Numbered from the stretch's first letter, positions 1 to 9,565 are shown. The stretch: DNA of 17,753 nucleotides from Blastocladiella britannica (GCA_025349905.2 MU624909.1:1-17753), one strand, 5' to 3'. Notes: a model not told the origin generated them from the letters alone. Program-made: numbers and translations.

Positions 1-36
1 AAAAAAAAAAAGATATGAGAAAAAACGCACACATGG

Positions 37-1024
37 TTAAACCAATGTTGGTGCCGGCGACGATGCCTTCCACCCCGCCAAGAACCGGGCCATGCGTGCC
101 GCATCCTCCTCTGCCGCCGACGTCGACCGACCCTCGGCAGGCAGAGCCCACGTCATGGGCGGCGACTCGGGCAGAACCAACGAAACCGATGCTGCTGCTG
201 ATGGCGAGGGTGACCGCGGCGCGATGTGATCGGCGGCCGCGTCCGAGTCGTGTGGTGGCGTTGGGAGTGGCGACTGCACCGTCGCTTCCGCCGCCGGGGC
301 AGCAGCAAAGAGCGACACAGCCGGCTTCCTTGGCCCTGCTGCCACTACTGCCGGAGAGTGAGCCCAGTAGCCCGTACGCGGCGGCGACACAAGCGCCATA
401 CGCGCACCACGCGTTGTCGCCGTTCCGAGGTGCAACGGCGCCAGCGCCCGCTCGTCCTCCGAGTCGGAGCAACCCGAAGACGACGAAGAGGACGACGACG
501 ACGGAGCAACCACGGACCGGGCAAGCGACGACCGGCGCAGCGGCTGGTACCCGTTCGCGCGCACCGTCAAGCTGCGTTCCGCCAGCTGCGGCTGCGTCAA
601 CCGCTGAGCCTTCTTGGCATTGGGCGGGAGCGGCGAGACGGCACGGCGGACCGACGGCAACGCCGGGGCCAGCGCGCCGGACGAGTGAGGGGACGACCGG
701 TCTTTTTTTTTTTCATAGCATGGGTCGTTAGCACAATAAAAAAAAAGGGGGCGGACACAAGAGGCCCGTACAGTAATCGACGCGCGCCACCCACAGCTGC
801 CGTACCACACGCCCGCGCCGTTCAGACTTGCGGGCGCCACCAGCAGAACCGCTGGACCGCTTCCGGCCGCCCTTTCCAGCACCTTTCCCCTGCGCCTTGC
901 TGCTGCTTGCTCCCCCTTGCTTGCTTGGCATCGACGGAGATAGCGACGACCCGCCGTGGTGGACGGGAGCAGGGAGGACCAAGCCCGACGACGCGGGCGG
1001 CGCAACAAACGAGGAGCGGGTCAT
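37..1024 (-). CDS. Unrecognised Ser/Pro/Ala-rich, probably disordered protein (two exons)
   Basis: I do not recognise this protein. Model: exon 1 1024-772, intron 771-702 (GTACGG...AAG, with a CTAAC branch-like site), exon 2 701-37, stop TAA, 305 aa. The ATG at 1024 is the first in its frame; the frame stays open upstream without another ATG. Residues 35-75 form a Lys/Arg/Gly/Ser-rich basic stretch (RKRSS, ARKSERR) that could be a nuclear localisation signal. A run of nine Ser followed by SDSEDE lies near residues 150-165 and resembles casein kinase 2 substrate sequence. The rest has many SP and PP motifs (SPLPTPPHD, RSPSPS, PESPP). There is no membrane segment, signal peptide or catalytic motif. 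Splicing joins two frames in phase, and the G/C-rich third positions fit the neighbours. The existence of a gene is likely; the exact start and splice sites are less certain. Confidence 0.55.
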
Positions 1025-1537
1025 GGGTGTGGTGGGTGGGGCGGCGGTAGCGGCGGAGCGCAGCGTCAGAGACAGCGGCGACGTCAGCTCCAGCAGCGAA
1101 TTCCGAGACAGCAGTGACAAGTACGGTGGCGACAACGACAACAACGACGAAAACAAAAAGTGGGACTAGCAGTCTTGCGAGAGAGACTGGTGGTATCAGC
1201 AAAAGAGCCGAAAAACCTCAACTGGAAGAAAATTTCAATGATGTGGAGTGAGAAAAGAATTTTCATGAAATTTTCTCATTTTTTTTCCTTTCAGTTTTTT
1301 ATCCCTCTCTTTTTTTTTTTTACCCCGTTGGACACGCACAAGCTGTTTTTCGGTCGGATGCTGTTGGTGTGTGGGTGTAGATGTGTGTGTCGGTACGGGT
1401 GGTACGGACAGTCACACTCAAAAAAAAAAAGAAAAAAGAAAAAAAAAAGTTTTGGTGGGCAATTACACACGAATCGACCTCGAAGAGCCTTTTTTTTCGC
1501 GCAGATTCTTTCATCAGTGACTTCCCACACGTGATCG
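1025..1537. other. Gene-free interval: DHODH 3' UTR and upstream region of the 37-1024 gene
   Basis: Both flanking genes are on the minus strand, so this stretch holds the 3' end of the DHODH transcript and the promoter of the leftmost gene. I see no convincing coding exon. It contains a 12-nt T run (1310-1321), an A-rich tract (1420-1448), a GT-rich stretch around 1365-1392 and a CACGTG E-box hexamer (1528-1533). No AATAAA is visible on the minus strand after the DHODH stop, so its poly(A) signal must be a variant or A-rich element. Confidence 0.6.
1310..1448. repeat. Opposed T and A homopolymer tracts
   Basis: Twelve consecutive T at 1310-1321 face a nearly pure A tract at 1420-1448 that is broken only by two G. 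About 100 bp separates them, so a single transcript could pair them as an A/U stem. Such tracts are also common nucleosome-depleting elements in fungal promoters. Position between two minus-strand genes fits either a promoter or a 3'-end role. Confidence 0.5.
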
Positions 1538-2994
1538 TCAAAGAGCTGGCAACGCGGCCCCGCGCTCGTCCGCGCCCACCACGTCGCTCCACTTGAGCCC
1601 GTGCCGCTGCAAGTACTCTGCCACGCCGTCTTTGACACTGGGAACCACACCTGGCCCACTCAGCGACATGCTCGTGTACAGCTGCACGCAGCGGGCACCC
1701 GCACGCGCGTACGCCAGCGCATCGGCGGCAGTGGAGATCCCGCCGCAGCCAATGATTGGCAGCTGGTCGCCCACCGCCTGCCGCACAATGCCCACTGCCC
1801 GCAGGCCCAGTGGCAGCACCGGTTTGCCCGAGAGGCCGCCCATTTGTGACACCAGTTCGTCATCTTCCATTACAAATAAATGAGGCCAGCGAAAAGAAAA
1901 AGAGAAAGACTGGACATACCACTCTTGAGACCCGCGGGACGCTGCACGGTGGTGTTAGCAACAATAAGCCCGTCAATCCCGGCCTCCATGGCAGCCGCAG
2001 CCACGTCCTTGAGCTCCTCCTCGGACATGTCGGGCGCGATCTTGACGCACACGGGCACTTTGCGTCCCCCCAAGGTATCCGCGGCAACCGCATTACGCTC
2101 GCGCACCACCGCGTGCATCAGGTCCGTCAGCACCTCACGGCGCTGCATCGAGCGCAGGCCCGGGGTGTTGGGCGACGACACGTTGATCACCAGGTAGTCG
2201 GCCAGGGCCGCAAATGTGCGCACGCCCGTCACGTAGTCGGCGGGCGAGTCGACGGCCGATGACTTGTTCTTGCCCAAGTTGATGCCGAGCAGCCGGCCAT
2301 CGCGCAGGGCCGCGCGACTGGGCGCGGCGGCATCGCGGTAGGCGTGCGCGCGCACGCGATGCAGCAGCCGCTGCAGGACCGTCGCGTGGCCGTCCGAGTT
2401 GAAGCCGTAGCGGTTGATGACGGCGCCGTCGTCAGTCAGGCGGAAGACGCGGGGCTTGGGGTTGCCTGGCTGTATTGTAAAATGCCCGTTACTATTTAAT
2501 ACCATTCAAGCACCAAGAAATAGTATACGTGCCTGCGGCTTGGGGGTCACGGACCCGATCTCCACCATTCCAAAGCCCATGTCCAGCATGCCGTCAATGC
2601 ACTCGGCGTTCTTGTCAAACCCGGCAGCCAGACCCACCGGGTTGGCAATGGTCATTCCCCACAGATCGGTGGCCAGGCAGTCCGGGTCGGGCTTGCGGTC
2701 GCGCGGAGCCAGGCCAGCTTTGGCCATCTTGACGGCCAGCACGTGCGACGACTCGGGGTCAACAAAGGTGCGCATCAGCGGCATGGTCAGCAAAGGGTGC
2801 ACGGCAGCACGCGCATCGGTCACGTAGGCGGCGCCGAGGCCCAGGGTGGCCAAAGCGGCTGCGAGTTTGAGCGAGGTGGTCAAGCCAGATGAAGGGGCGG
2901 AAGCAGTCGTCGTCGACGACGACAGGTGCCTCACGGTGGTGGTGGCGGCATTGGCGGACCGCACCAGCGACAGCAATTGGCGGCGGGGCAGCAT
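1538..2994 (-). CDS. DHODH: Dihydroorotate dehydrogenase (quinone), class 2, mitochondrial
   Basis: Catalyses the fourth step of de novo pyrimidine synthesis, oxidising dihydroorotate to orotate and passing electrons through FMN to ubiquinone at the inner mitochondrial membrane. Exons: 2994-2533, 2469-1920 and 1863-1538; 445 aa. The N-terminus ([13 protein letters not shown], basic and Ser/Thr-rich) looks like a mitochondrial presequence. A hydrophobic segment follows near residues 43-57, as in membrane-anchored class 2 enzymes. Family motifs in order: [54 protein letters not shown] (N250; Ser253 is the expected catalytic base of class 2), [25 protein letters not shown] and LYTSM for FMN phosphate. 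The two introns are 63 nt and 56 nt; the first appears to be GC-AG. It is divergent from the CorA gene across 107 bp. Complete, with no sign of damage. Confidence 0.97.
2470..2532 (-). other. Apparent GC-AG intron 1 of DHODH
   Basis: The splice CAG|GCACGT ... ACAG|CCAGGC rebuilds [12 protein letters not shown] exactly, keeps frame, and gives a donor that matches the local GTACGT pattern except for C at +2. The competing GT-AG choice uses a GT donor 4 nt downstream and an AG 4 nt downstream. It also keeps frame, but yields QARNP instead of QPGNP and has a poorer donor (GTATAC). Conservation of the Gly favours GC-AG. Confidence 0.75.
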
Positions 2995-3101
2995 TTCTTA
3001 TTTATACGATGATGATCAACACGCGCTCTTCAACAATAAGAGGCCAGCCAAGCAAGATACAACCAAAAGTATTGGCGTATTAAACGAACCAAAGAGCCGA
3101 A
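2995..3101. promoter_or_regulatory. 107-bp divergent promoter between DHODH and the CorA transporter
   Basis: The start codons of two oppositely oriented genes are 107 bp apart, so both promoters and 5' UTRs must share this interval or overlap the coding ends. It is A-rich relative to the flanking exons. A TATAAATA on the minus strand (2999-3006) is only 5 bp from the DHODH ATG, too close to act as a normal TATA box for that start. Both ATGs have a purine at -3. Confidence 0.7.
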
Positions 3102-6100
3102 ATGGACCACGGGAACGACCTCACCGCGACCCCGGACGCGCTGCGCAATGCCCTGCGCCTGCCCGACCCCGCCGAGTTTGCCGATGCGCGCCGATCTGCT
3201 GCCGCGATGGTCCCTTCTATCACAACCACGACACCGATGTTGCGTCCGCCGTCCTTGCCCCGCGCCTCGTCCTCGCCGGCCCTTCCGCCGTCACACCCGC
3301 GCGACCACTTGCAACAGCAGCTGGCTCCTCCCCCACCCTACCCGCCGTACCCACCGCACCAGCAGCACCAACAGCAGCACCTGCGCCCCCCCTTGAGCAG
3401 CAGCATGGCCCGACGCGCCATCCTCGAGACATCTCCCAGCCTGCGCCCTCGTCGCCAGCCCTCGGCCACGTCTTCCCACCTGCTTCTGGATCCTCACCAG
3501 CAGTTTCATCCCTCCACCACTGGATCTGGATCTGGTACTGGACCGATGGCTGCCAACAACGACCTTGGAAATGGTACCCCACGCCAGGACGGCGGCGGCA
3601 TGGGCGGCGGCGATGGCGATATGATGGACTTTGCCGACACTCCCCCGAGCGTGGCCGCCGCGCACTTGGCTCACACCCTCCAGCACCCGTGCGATCCGCG
3701 TACACCTTCCGTTGATCCTGTTCCTGGCGCAACTGCTTCTTCTGCTCCCACGTACCGCCCCACGCGTCTCGGTATCTACGCGTCGGACATGTCCTCCAGC
3801 AGCTGCAGCTCTGGGTCCGAGGATGATGACGATGACTTTGACGACGACGACCGCCATGTGGGCAACGTCTACGGTGCGGTCGTAGGGGACGATGCCAGCA
3901 GCTGCAGCAACGCCGATGCGCGCTTGCTTGCCACCGACTCGTCGGCCATGGGTGACCGCCGACGTCGCCACCGCCATCGAAGGGTGCCCGGTGGCCCCAG
4001 CATCGCTGCTCCTGCTGCTCCCACGACCATGACGACGGCCAACGGAAACCACAACAACGTCTTCACCCCATTGTTGCGCGGAAATGGTGGCGGGAACAAG
4101 TCCCCGCTCGTGCAGGCCTCGTACGGCGGCACAGGGACCACTCCGGGCAGTGGTCGCGCGTACTCACCGCCGACCGCCGGCGCATTTGGCCCGCTCACCT
4201 CGCCCGCGCTCTCGGCCGCCCTACGTCCACCCGTCGATTCCTCGTCGAATGGTGGTGGTACCCCGATGCACCCGGGAAGCCGCCACGTCTCTTTTCCCGT
4301 CCGGCCGCCTACAACTCCATCCTTCACCTCTGCGATGGGCGTAGACGGGCACCCTAGCCTGTCGCGCAGTGCGCCGCCGTCCTCGATCCTCACCGATGCC
4401 ACCGCCATGCTCGACGCCGACGACGACTGGCTGTTGCGCGACATTTGCCTGACCCCGGACGGCCGGGTCGACACCCGCGAGCTCGATGGTGGCGTGGGGG
4501 GTGCAGGGCCAACCGTGGACCTAGACTTGCTCGAGTCGTACTTGCGCAAGTCCACCCGCCGCTCCAACCGGCCCTGGAATCCCACCGCCAATGGTTCCGG
4601 ATCAGGGGCGGGAAATCTGCAACAGCCGACACCCCTGCGCGCCTCTGCGTCGGCCGTCATTGCTGAATCGCTGACCACTCCAGTGCGCGCAGCCGTGCTC
4701 GAGACGGTAGCCTCGTTGCGTGAGGGCAACTTTTCGGTCCGTGGGTCCCGTTACGGCGCCCGATACACGTTTTTCTCGCTGGCTGACGGCATCATTCTGG
4801 CTGCCAACCTCGAAGATTTGGTCTTGGGCTCGCTGCTTCGGACCCCGCCGTCGCGACCGACCGAGCGCGCCACACCATCGCCATTTCTCTGGGACCGGCA
4901 GCAAAAACTGCCATCGCCATCCTCTGGTAGCGGCAACGGCAACGGCAGTGGTGCGTTTGGCGGAGGGCAAAAGTTGGCGGCCGAGTTTGGTGAAAGACCA
5001 CCTGGCGTGACCAACCCACCTTTTCTCCGGCCCCCGTCTGCTCCTGCTTCCTCGATCCCGGGACCGCCTCCGCCCTTGCACGAAATGCTGTCGCGCCAGG
5101 TGACGTGGTGGCTCGATATCGAGGCCCCCACCACCGCCGAAATGCGGCTCTTGGCGCGCGTCTTTCACATTCACCCACTCACGGTCGAGGATATCTTCCA
5201 GTCGGTGGACTGCCCGCAAGAGACGCGCGAGAAGGTCGAGTTGTTTAGCTCGTACTATTTTGTCGTTGTATGCTCAGCCATTTTCCCTTTTGCACTTTCC
5301 ATTGCGCTAACTGATCCTCTTGTGCTTTTTTCTAGGTGAAAACATTTGATGATGACCTCATCCCCTACAACTTGTTCATTATCGTCACGAGCGAGGGCAT
5401 TCTCACGATCCACTTTCCTCCCACTATCCATGCCGCCAATGTCCTGAAGCGCATTTCGCAGCTGGTCGACTTTGGATTCGAGCTGACGCCATCTTGGGTT
5501 GCATATGGTCTCATTGACGATGTACGTTGTTCAATATTGAGGTATTTGTTTCGAATATGCTGACATTTCACGTTGATATAGGTGGTGGACTCCTACACCC
5601 CCGTAATTCGCCTCATTGAGGGCGAGGTCGACTCGATTGATGATCTGGTGCTGCTGTTGCGCGGCAAGGAGCAGACCGATATGCTCCGGCGCATTGGTCG
5701 GGCCCGGAAGCAGGTGATGCTGATGTTGCGCCTGCTCACGACCAAGGCCGATGTGGTCAAGACCATGATCAAGCGGGTCGGCCTCGAAAAAGTCGGGCCC
5801 GAGACTGCATTGTACTTGGGCGACATTCAAGAGTATGTATTCCTGACCTTCGTTATGATAACATGGCACTGATATGGAAAAAAAAATGCAGCCACGTCTT
5901 GACGATGCTCCAGAACCTTCAGTTCTATGACAAGACGCTGGCGCGCGCGCACTCCAATTACCTGGCGTCCATTTCCATCGAAATCACCCAGTCCAATGAG
6001 GCCATGAACAATGTGGTTGCTAAACTGACGATCCTCGCGTCCGTTATTGTCCCTCTCAACCTCATTACCGGTCTTTTCGGTGCGTCAGCTTCAAAAGAAT

Positions 6101-6269
6101 CTTGAGTAGTTTGTGATCTAACAATACATCAATCTTTTACATAGGCATGAACGTCAAGGTTCCCTGGCAAGACGACGATACCGAATACTGGTTCTGGGTT
6201 ATTGTCGCTGGTATGGCGGCGTTTGTAGGTGCAACGTGGATGTGGATTCGCCGAGGGGGACTTTTGTAA
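3102..6269 (+). CDS. CorA-family Mg2+ transporter, Alr1/Mnr2 type, with long disordered N-terminus
   Basis: Two-TM divalent cation channel. Alr1-type proteins sit in the plasma membrane and Mnr2-type in the vacuole; the sequence does not decide which. Exons: 3102-5267, 5336-5521, 5582-5832, 5892-6079 and 6145-6269; 971 aa, close to the size of yeast Mnr2. Residues 1-540 are Pro/Ser/Gln/His-rich, with a HQQHQQQH tract near 88 and an Asp run near 236-250. The conserved domain starts near 543 (RYTFFSLADGIILAANL). It includes HIHPLTVEDIFQ, EKVELFSSYYFVVV and a long helical region up to TM1 (about 905-930). The GMN signature is G931-M932-N933, with the Gly codon split by the last intron. TM2 is about 945-964, ending in IRRGGLL. 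Introns are 68, 60, 59 and 65 nt and join in phase. GTATGT/CAG at intron 3 follows an A-rich, not pyrimidine-rich, tract. ATG 3102 is chosen for its good context (G at -3 and +4). Confidence 0.95.
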
Positions 6270-6378
6270 AAAACACTTCAAAGCAAATGAAAATCTTTGG
6301 CATCAATTCCCAGACAGATTCCCAAAAATTATCGAGCTACTTTAAATATCCTCCCTCTCTCTCGAAATATATAACTAT

Positions 6379-6391
6379 CCGCGGAATCCGC
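6379..6391. promoter_or_regulatory. Palindromic element CCGCGGAATCCGC (upstream copy)
   Basis: GCGGA and TCCGC are perfect inverted arms around a central A. The element contains CGG-N3-CCG, the inverted triplet layout bound by many fungal Zn2Cys6 regulators, and also an everted CCG-CGG. It lies directly after a TATATAA stretch. A near-identical element lies about 260 bp downstream. Function is inferred only from layout. Confidence 0.35.
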
Positions 6392-6638
6392 TCGACCCAC
6401 AGCGCATTTATACTTAGCCGAGCTCGCATAGAGGTTACCCGTAATAGAAGTCAGATAGATCCAACTACTTTTTTAGACTGTATTCACCTTTTTTTTCCCT
6501 CTTATTCTTCGTACCGCTCTGCTGCCTTGCATTTCTTGCTACCGTGCATCCTTGATCCAAACCATACTCCTCCATCCTTTGCGCGATCCAAGTGCATTTT
6601 TGAAAACAAACACTCTGCACATCTCCACGCATCCTTTG

Positions 6639-6650
6639 CCGCGGATCCGC
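6639..6650. promoter_or_regulatory. Palindromic element CCGCGGATCCGC (downstream copy)
   Basis: GCGGATCCGC is a perfect 10-bp palindrome ending 18 bp before the ATG of the prominin-like gene. It differs from the upstream copy by one missing A, which changes the CGG-CCG spacing from three to two. It is followed by ATATAG. Confidence 0.35.
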
Positions 6651-6668
6651 ATATAGACTTAAAAAAAA

Positions 6669-9565
6669 ATGTGGCGCCGTATTACTGCTGCGCTTCTCAC
6701 GCTTTTGGTGCTCGTTGCGCACCAGATCCCTGCCAACGCAGTCCCTGTTGCCATTTCTCCCACTCCCAATTCGGATGCTCTCGTCCCACATGTTGTTCCC
6801 ACCCTTCCCAATTTGGGTCTCTTGCCGGTAGTGCACCTCGAGCGTCGGCAAACAGCGGGGACCCTCTACTACGACTTCAACACGTCGTTCGTCAACCTCA
6901 ACTTTGCCAATGTTCTTGCCGCATCGCCTCGGCCAAGTAATCTTCCAACCAGTTCACAACTGCCGACGGAGGATCAGCTCAAGGAGACGGCCAGCGCGAC
7001 AAAGGCAAGCGCATCGCTCGGATCGTTCACGGCTTGGATCAACGGAGCGGCCACGTGGCGCAAGTCGCTCCGCGGCGCTTGGACATACACTGGACCCAAC
7101 TCGATTCCGCAGAGCTCGTCGCAGTATGGCACTTTTATCACGAGCAACTTTTTGGTGCGTTTTTACTTTATTCCCAATGAGGATCTGCAAATTCTAACAC
7201 AAAACAATTTATAGGGTCTGGTCATTTTCGTCGGATTCTGCATCGTGGTTGCCGTGCTTGGACTCGTGCTGTCGCCGTGCTGCTGCTGCTGCTTTGTCTG
7301 CCGCAAGCCAAAGGCGCGCGATGGGAACCGGTTCACGTTCCTGCGGATCACGGTCCTGATTGCTTTCATCATGCAGCTGTACGTTTTTTTACTTGATCAA
7401 ACCAACCATGGATCCATGGTATTGACACGAATATAAATAGGGTGTTTTGCGTCTCAATGTTCATTGGCACGGGCACGCTGTCCAAGGGCGTTTCGATGAC
7501 GCTGGGAAGCTCCTTGTCGACCATCACCAACGTGCAGATCCTCAACTACAACTTGAACCCGGTGCTGGTCAACACGCTACCCCTCGTCAGCAACGGCGTC
7601 TCGGCCGTGGTTTCGGGCATGACCGACCCCTCGTTCATCACCACCTGGGTGTCGAGCACGCTGCAGCCCTCGGGATCCCAGCTGTCAACGGATCTGAACA
7701 CTGCTCAGACCCGCCTCACCACCGCCAAGACCGCGCTGACGGGTCTGCAAGTCAGCGTGCCAGCGCTGGTGTCGGACGTCAACTCGCTCCAGACGTCCAT
7801 CAATGCCCTGATCCCCGCCGCGAACGCGCTCAACAGCCAGCAGACGGTGCCCACTACTAACGAGCAGTACACACTCGCGTCGTCTATCTCGGTTCCAGCA
7901 GCCAACTCGGTCGCGCTTCCGACGGTCGCGAGCCCGCCCACGTCGGCCATTTCGTCGGCGCTCAGCACCATCAACGGGATTCCGGACCTGGCGGCGCTGG
8001 GCAACACCATCACCACCCAGATCAACACCGTCGGGCCACAGATCACCAACACATTGAACACCGTCAACACCCAGCTGCAAACAGCGATTGGAAACGCCGT
8101 CACTCAGGCCACCAGCATGGTCAACTCCATGACGGACGTCCACCAGAGTGGGTCGGTCACCGCCCAGGTCTCTCAGGCCATTTCGCCCGCGCTCCAGCAA
8201 GTCTCGGCGATCGGTGGACAGGCGTCGTCGTACTCGGGGTCGGTCAACTACGGCGCCATCGGGTTCGGGGTAGTGCTGCTGCTCGGGTTCTTGGCGACGG
8301 GGATCTCGGTGGCGGTCAAGCGCGGCGCCAATGTGGCCCGGTGCTGCGGATGCTGCAACTTGCTGCTGGCGTGCCTGCTGTTCTGGCTCACGACTATTTA
8401 CGTGGTGCTGACCATGGGCATTGCCGAGGTGTGCAGCGAGCTCCAGGGCCCGAAACCCATGTCTCAGGTCGCGCAGGCAATCAACATGCCCCAGATCCCC
8501 GGATACACCACCATGGCGCTCAAGACCCTGGACACGTGCGCGTCCAACCCGGCCGCATCCATTTTCACCGCGCTCAACAGCGCCGACGCGGCAACGGTGC
8601 TGGGCGTCCAGGGCACCATTTCCACGTTTGACTTGGGCGTTCTGGCCGGGACCGCCGTCGACGGCCTCAATGTCGCGCAGCTGACATCCAACCTGCCCAG
8701 CGCGAGCTCCATGGTCAACCTCAACTCGGGGTCCGGGTCGTCGTCGGTCACCACGCAGCTCAACTCGCTCACGGGCACCAACAGTCCCGTCTCCAGCTTC
8801 GATTTCTCGTACCTCAACTCGCTGCCAGCGACCATTGACGTGTCGAGCCTGACCACGCTCAAGAACAACCTGGTGACGCTGCGCGGGCAAATCACCACGT
8901 CGGCGGGGCTCACGTACGCGTCGGGCGCGTACACCAACACCCAAAAGCAAAACTGTGTGGCCGACATTCAGTCGCGCATCGACGCCGTGGTGACGCAAAT
9001 CTCCGCGGCCCTGACCACCGCTAACTCGGTGTCCACGGACCTGACCACCGTCGGGTCGCAGGGCTCGTCGCTGAGCACCACGGTGCCGCTGATCACCGCG
9101 TCCGCCAACTCGGTCCTGGCCGACTACAACTCGCTGGTGGCGATCGTGACCACGTTCATTGGCACCACCGCGCAGCAGACCGTCAACACGCGTGTCGCGA
9201 ACGCACGCACAACCCTGGTGGATATGGCGCGCGGGTTTGACGCGGTGGTGGCCGCGCAGCTGCCGTGCGGCCCCGTCGCCCAGTCGCTCCTGGCTACCGT
9301 CAATGGCGTGTGCACGCTCACGCTGGGCGGGTTGGACGCGATGTGGATGGGATTCTTCCTTGCCGCGTCGGTGGCCTACTGGGCATTCTTTGCTCTTGTC
9401 AAGGTCGGTCGCGCGATCCGCGTGCACTACAGCGGAACGTACGTGGTGGTGGGGACCTCGTCGGCGGTGGAGATGGGCGGCAAGAAGGGCGGCAAGAAGG
9501 GCGCAACCGGCGCGCCGTTAAGAGTGTCTCCGATGGCCTCGGCGCCGATCTCCCCGAGCAAGTGA
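6669..9565 (+). CDS. Prominin-like five-transmembrane glycoprotein
   Basis: Probable member of the prominin (CD133) family, which organises curved plasma-membrane protrusions. Exons: 6669-7154, 7215-7378 and 7441-9565; 924 aa. Topology read from sequence: signal peptide 1-24 (ending PANA); an N-terminal extracellular region with one NTS sequon; TM1 163-183; a Cys cluster C184-C188 plus C191; TM2 204-226; a 260-residue loop without Cys, helical and Ala/Ser/Thr/Gln-rich; TM3 487-509; a short loop with RCCGCC; TM4 524-545; a second loop of about 300 residues; TM5 851-873; and a basic tail with KKGGKK. This matches prominin in order, loop sizes, Cys-rich first cytosolic turn, a Cys just after TM4, a second Cys followed by xxN, and a C-x-P-x-A...C pair before TM5. 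Tweety proteins share the topology but have a shorter first loop. Introns are 60 and 62 nt; the first has CTAAC. The family call is from remembered features, not alignment. Confidence 0.78.

Larger units (their letters stand above)
6270..6668 (+). promoter_or_regulatory. Intergenic region: CorA 3' UTR and promoter/5' UTR of the prominin-like gene
   Basis: This 399-bp stretch has no supportable gene. It is A/T-rich, with AAATATATAA near 6365-6374 and ATATAG at 6651-6656, either of which could be TATA-like. It also has long pyrimidine tracts around 6480-6510 and 6520-6580. No AATAAA follows the CorA stop. The ATG at 6669 is preceded by nine A. Two palindromic elements are listed separately. I saw no tRNA T-arm consensus. 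Confidence 0.55.

Noticed and set aside
37..1024. PNRC/Edc1-like decapping activator
   Set aside because: Basic and Ser/Pro-rich character is similar, but I cannot find the LPxPxF-type motif expected for that family.
2999..3006. TATAAATA on the minus strand as DHODH TATA box
   Set aside because: It lies 5 bp from the start codon; transcription from it would begin inside the coding region and lose the mitochondrial presequence.
1202..3102. Identical 12-mer AAAGAGCCGAAA upstream of two genes (1202-1213 and 3091-3102)
   Set aside because: Several 12-mer pairs are expected by chance in a window this long, and the two copies differ in orientation relative to their genes.
6236..6940. 234-codon plus-strand frame crossing the CorA/prominin-like intergenic region
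   Set aside because: It opens at GTG inside CorA, runs through A/T-rich non-coding DNA, and continues in a different frame of the next gene. No domain, and no sensible ATG.
7685..9427. 580-codon open frame antisense to the prominin-like gene
   Set aside because: Also in codon register with the sense gene; composition (Arg, Gly, His, Val) is what reverse-read GC-rich codons give.
6669..9565. Prm1-type fusion protein or Tweety channel
   Set aside because: The 2+2+1 TM layout with two large loops of 260 and about 300 residues fits prominin better. Tweety's first loop is shorter and I do not see Prm1 motifs. Not fully excluded.
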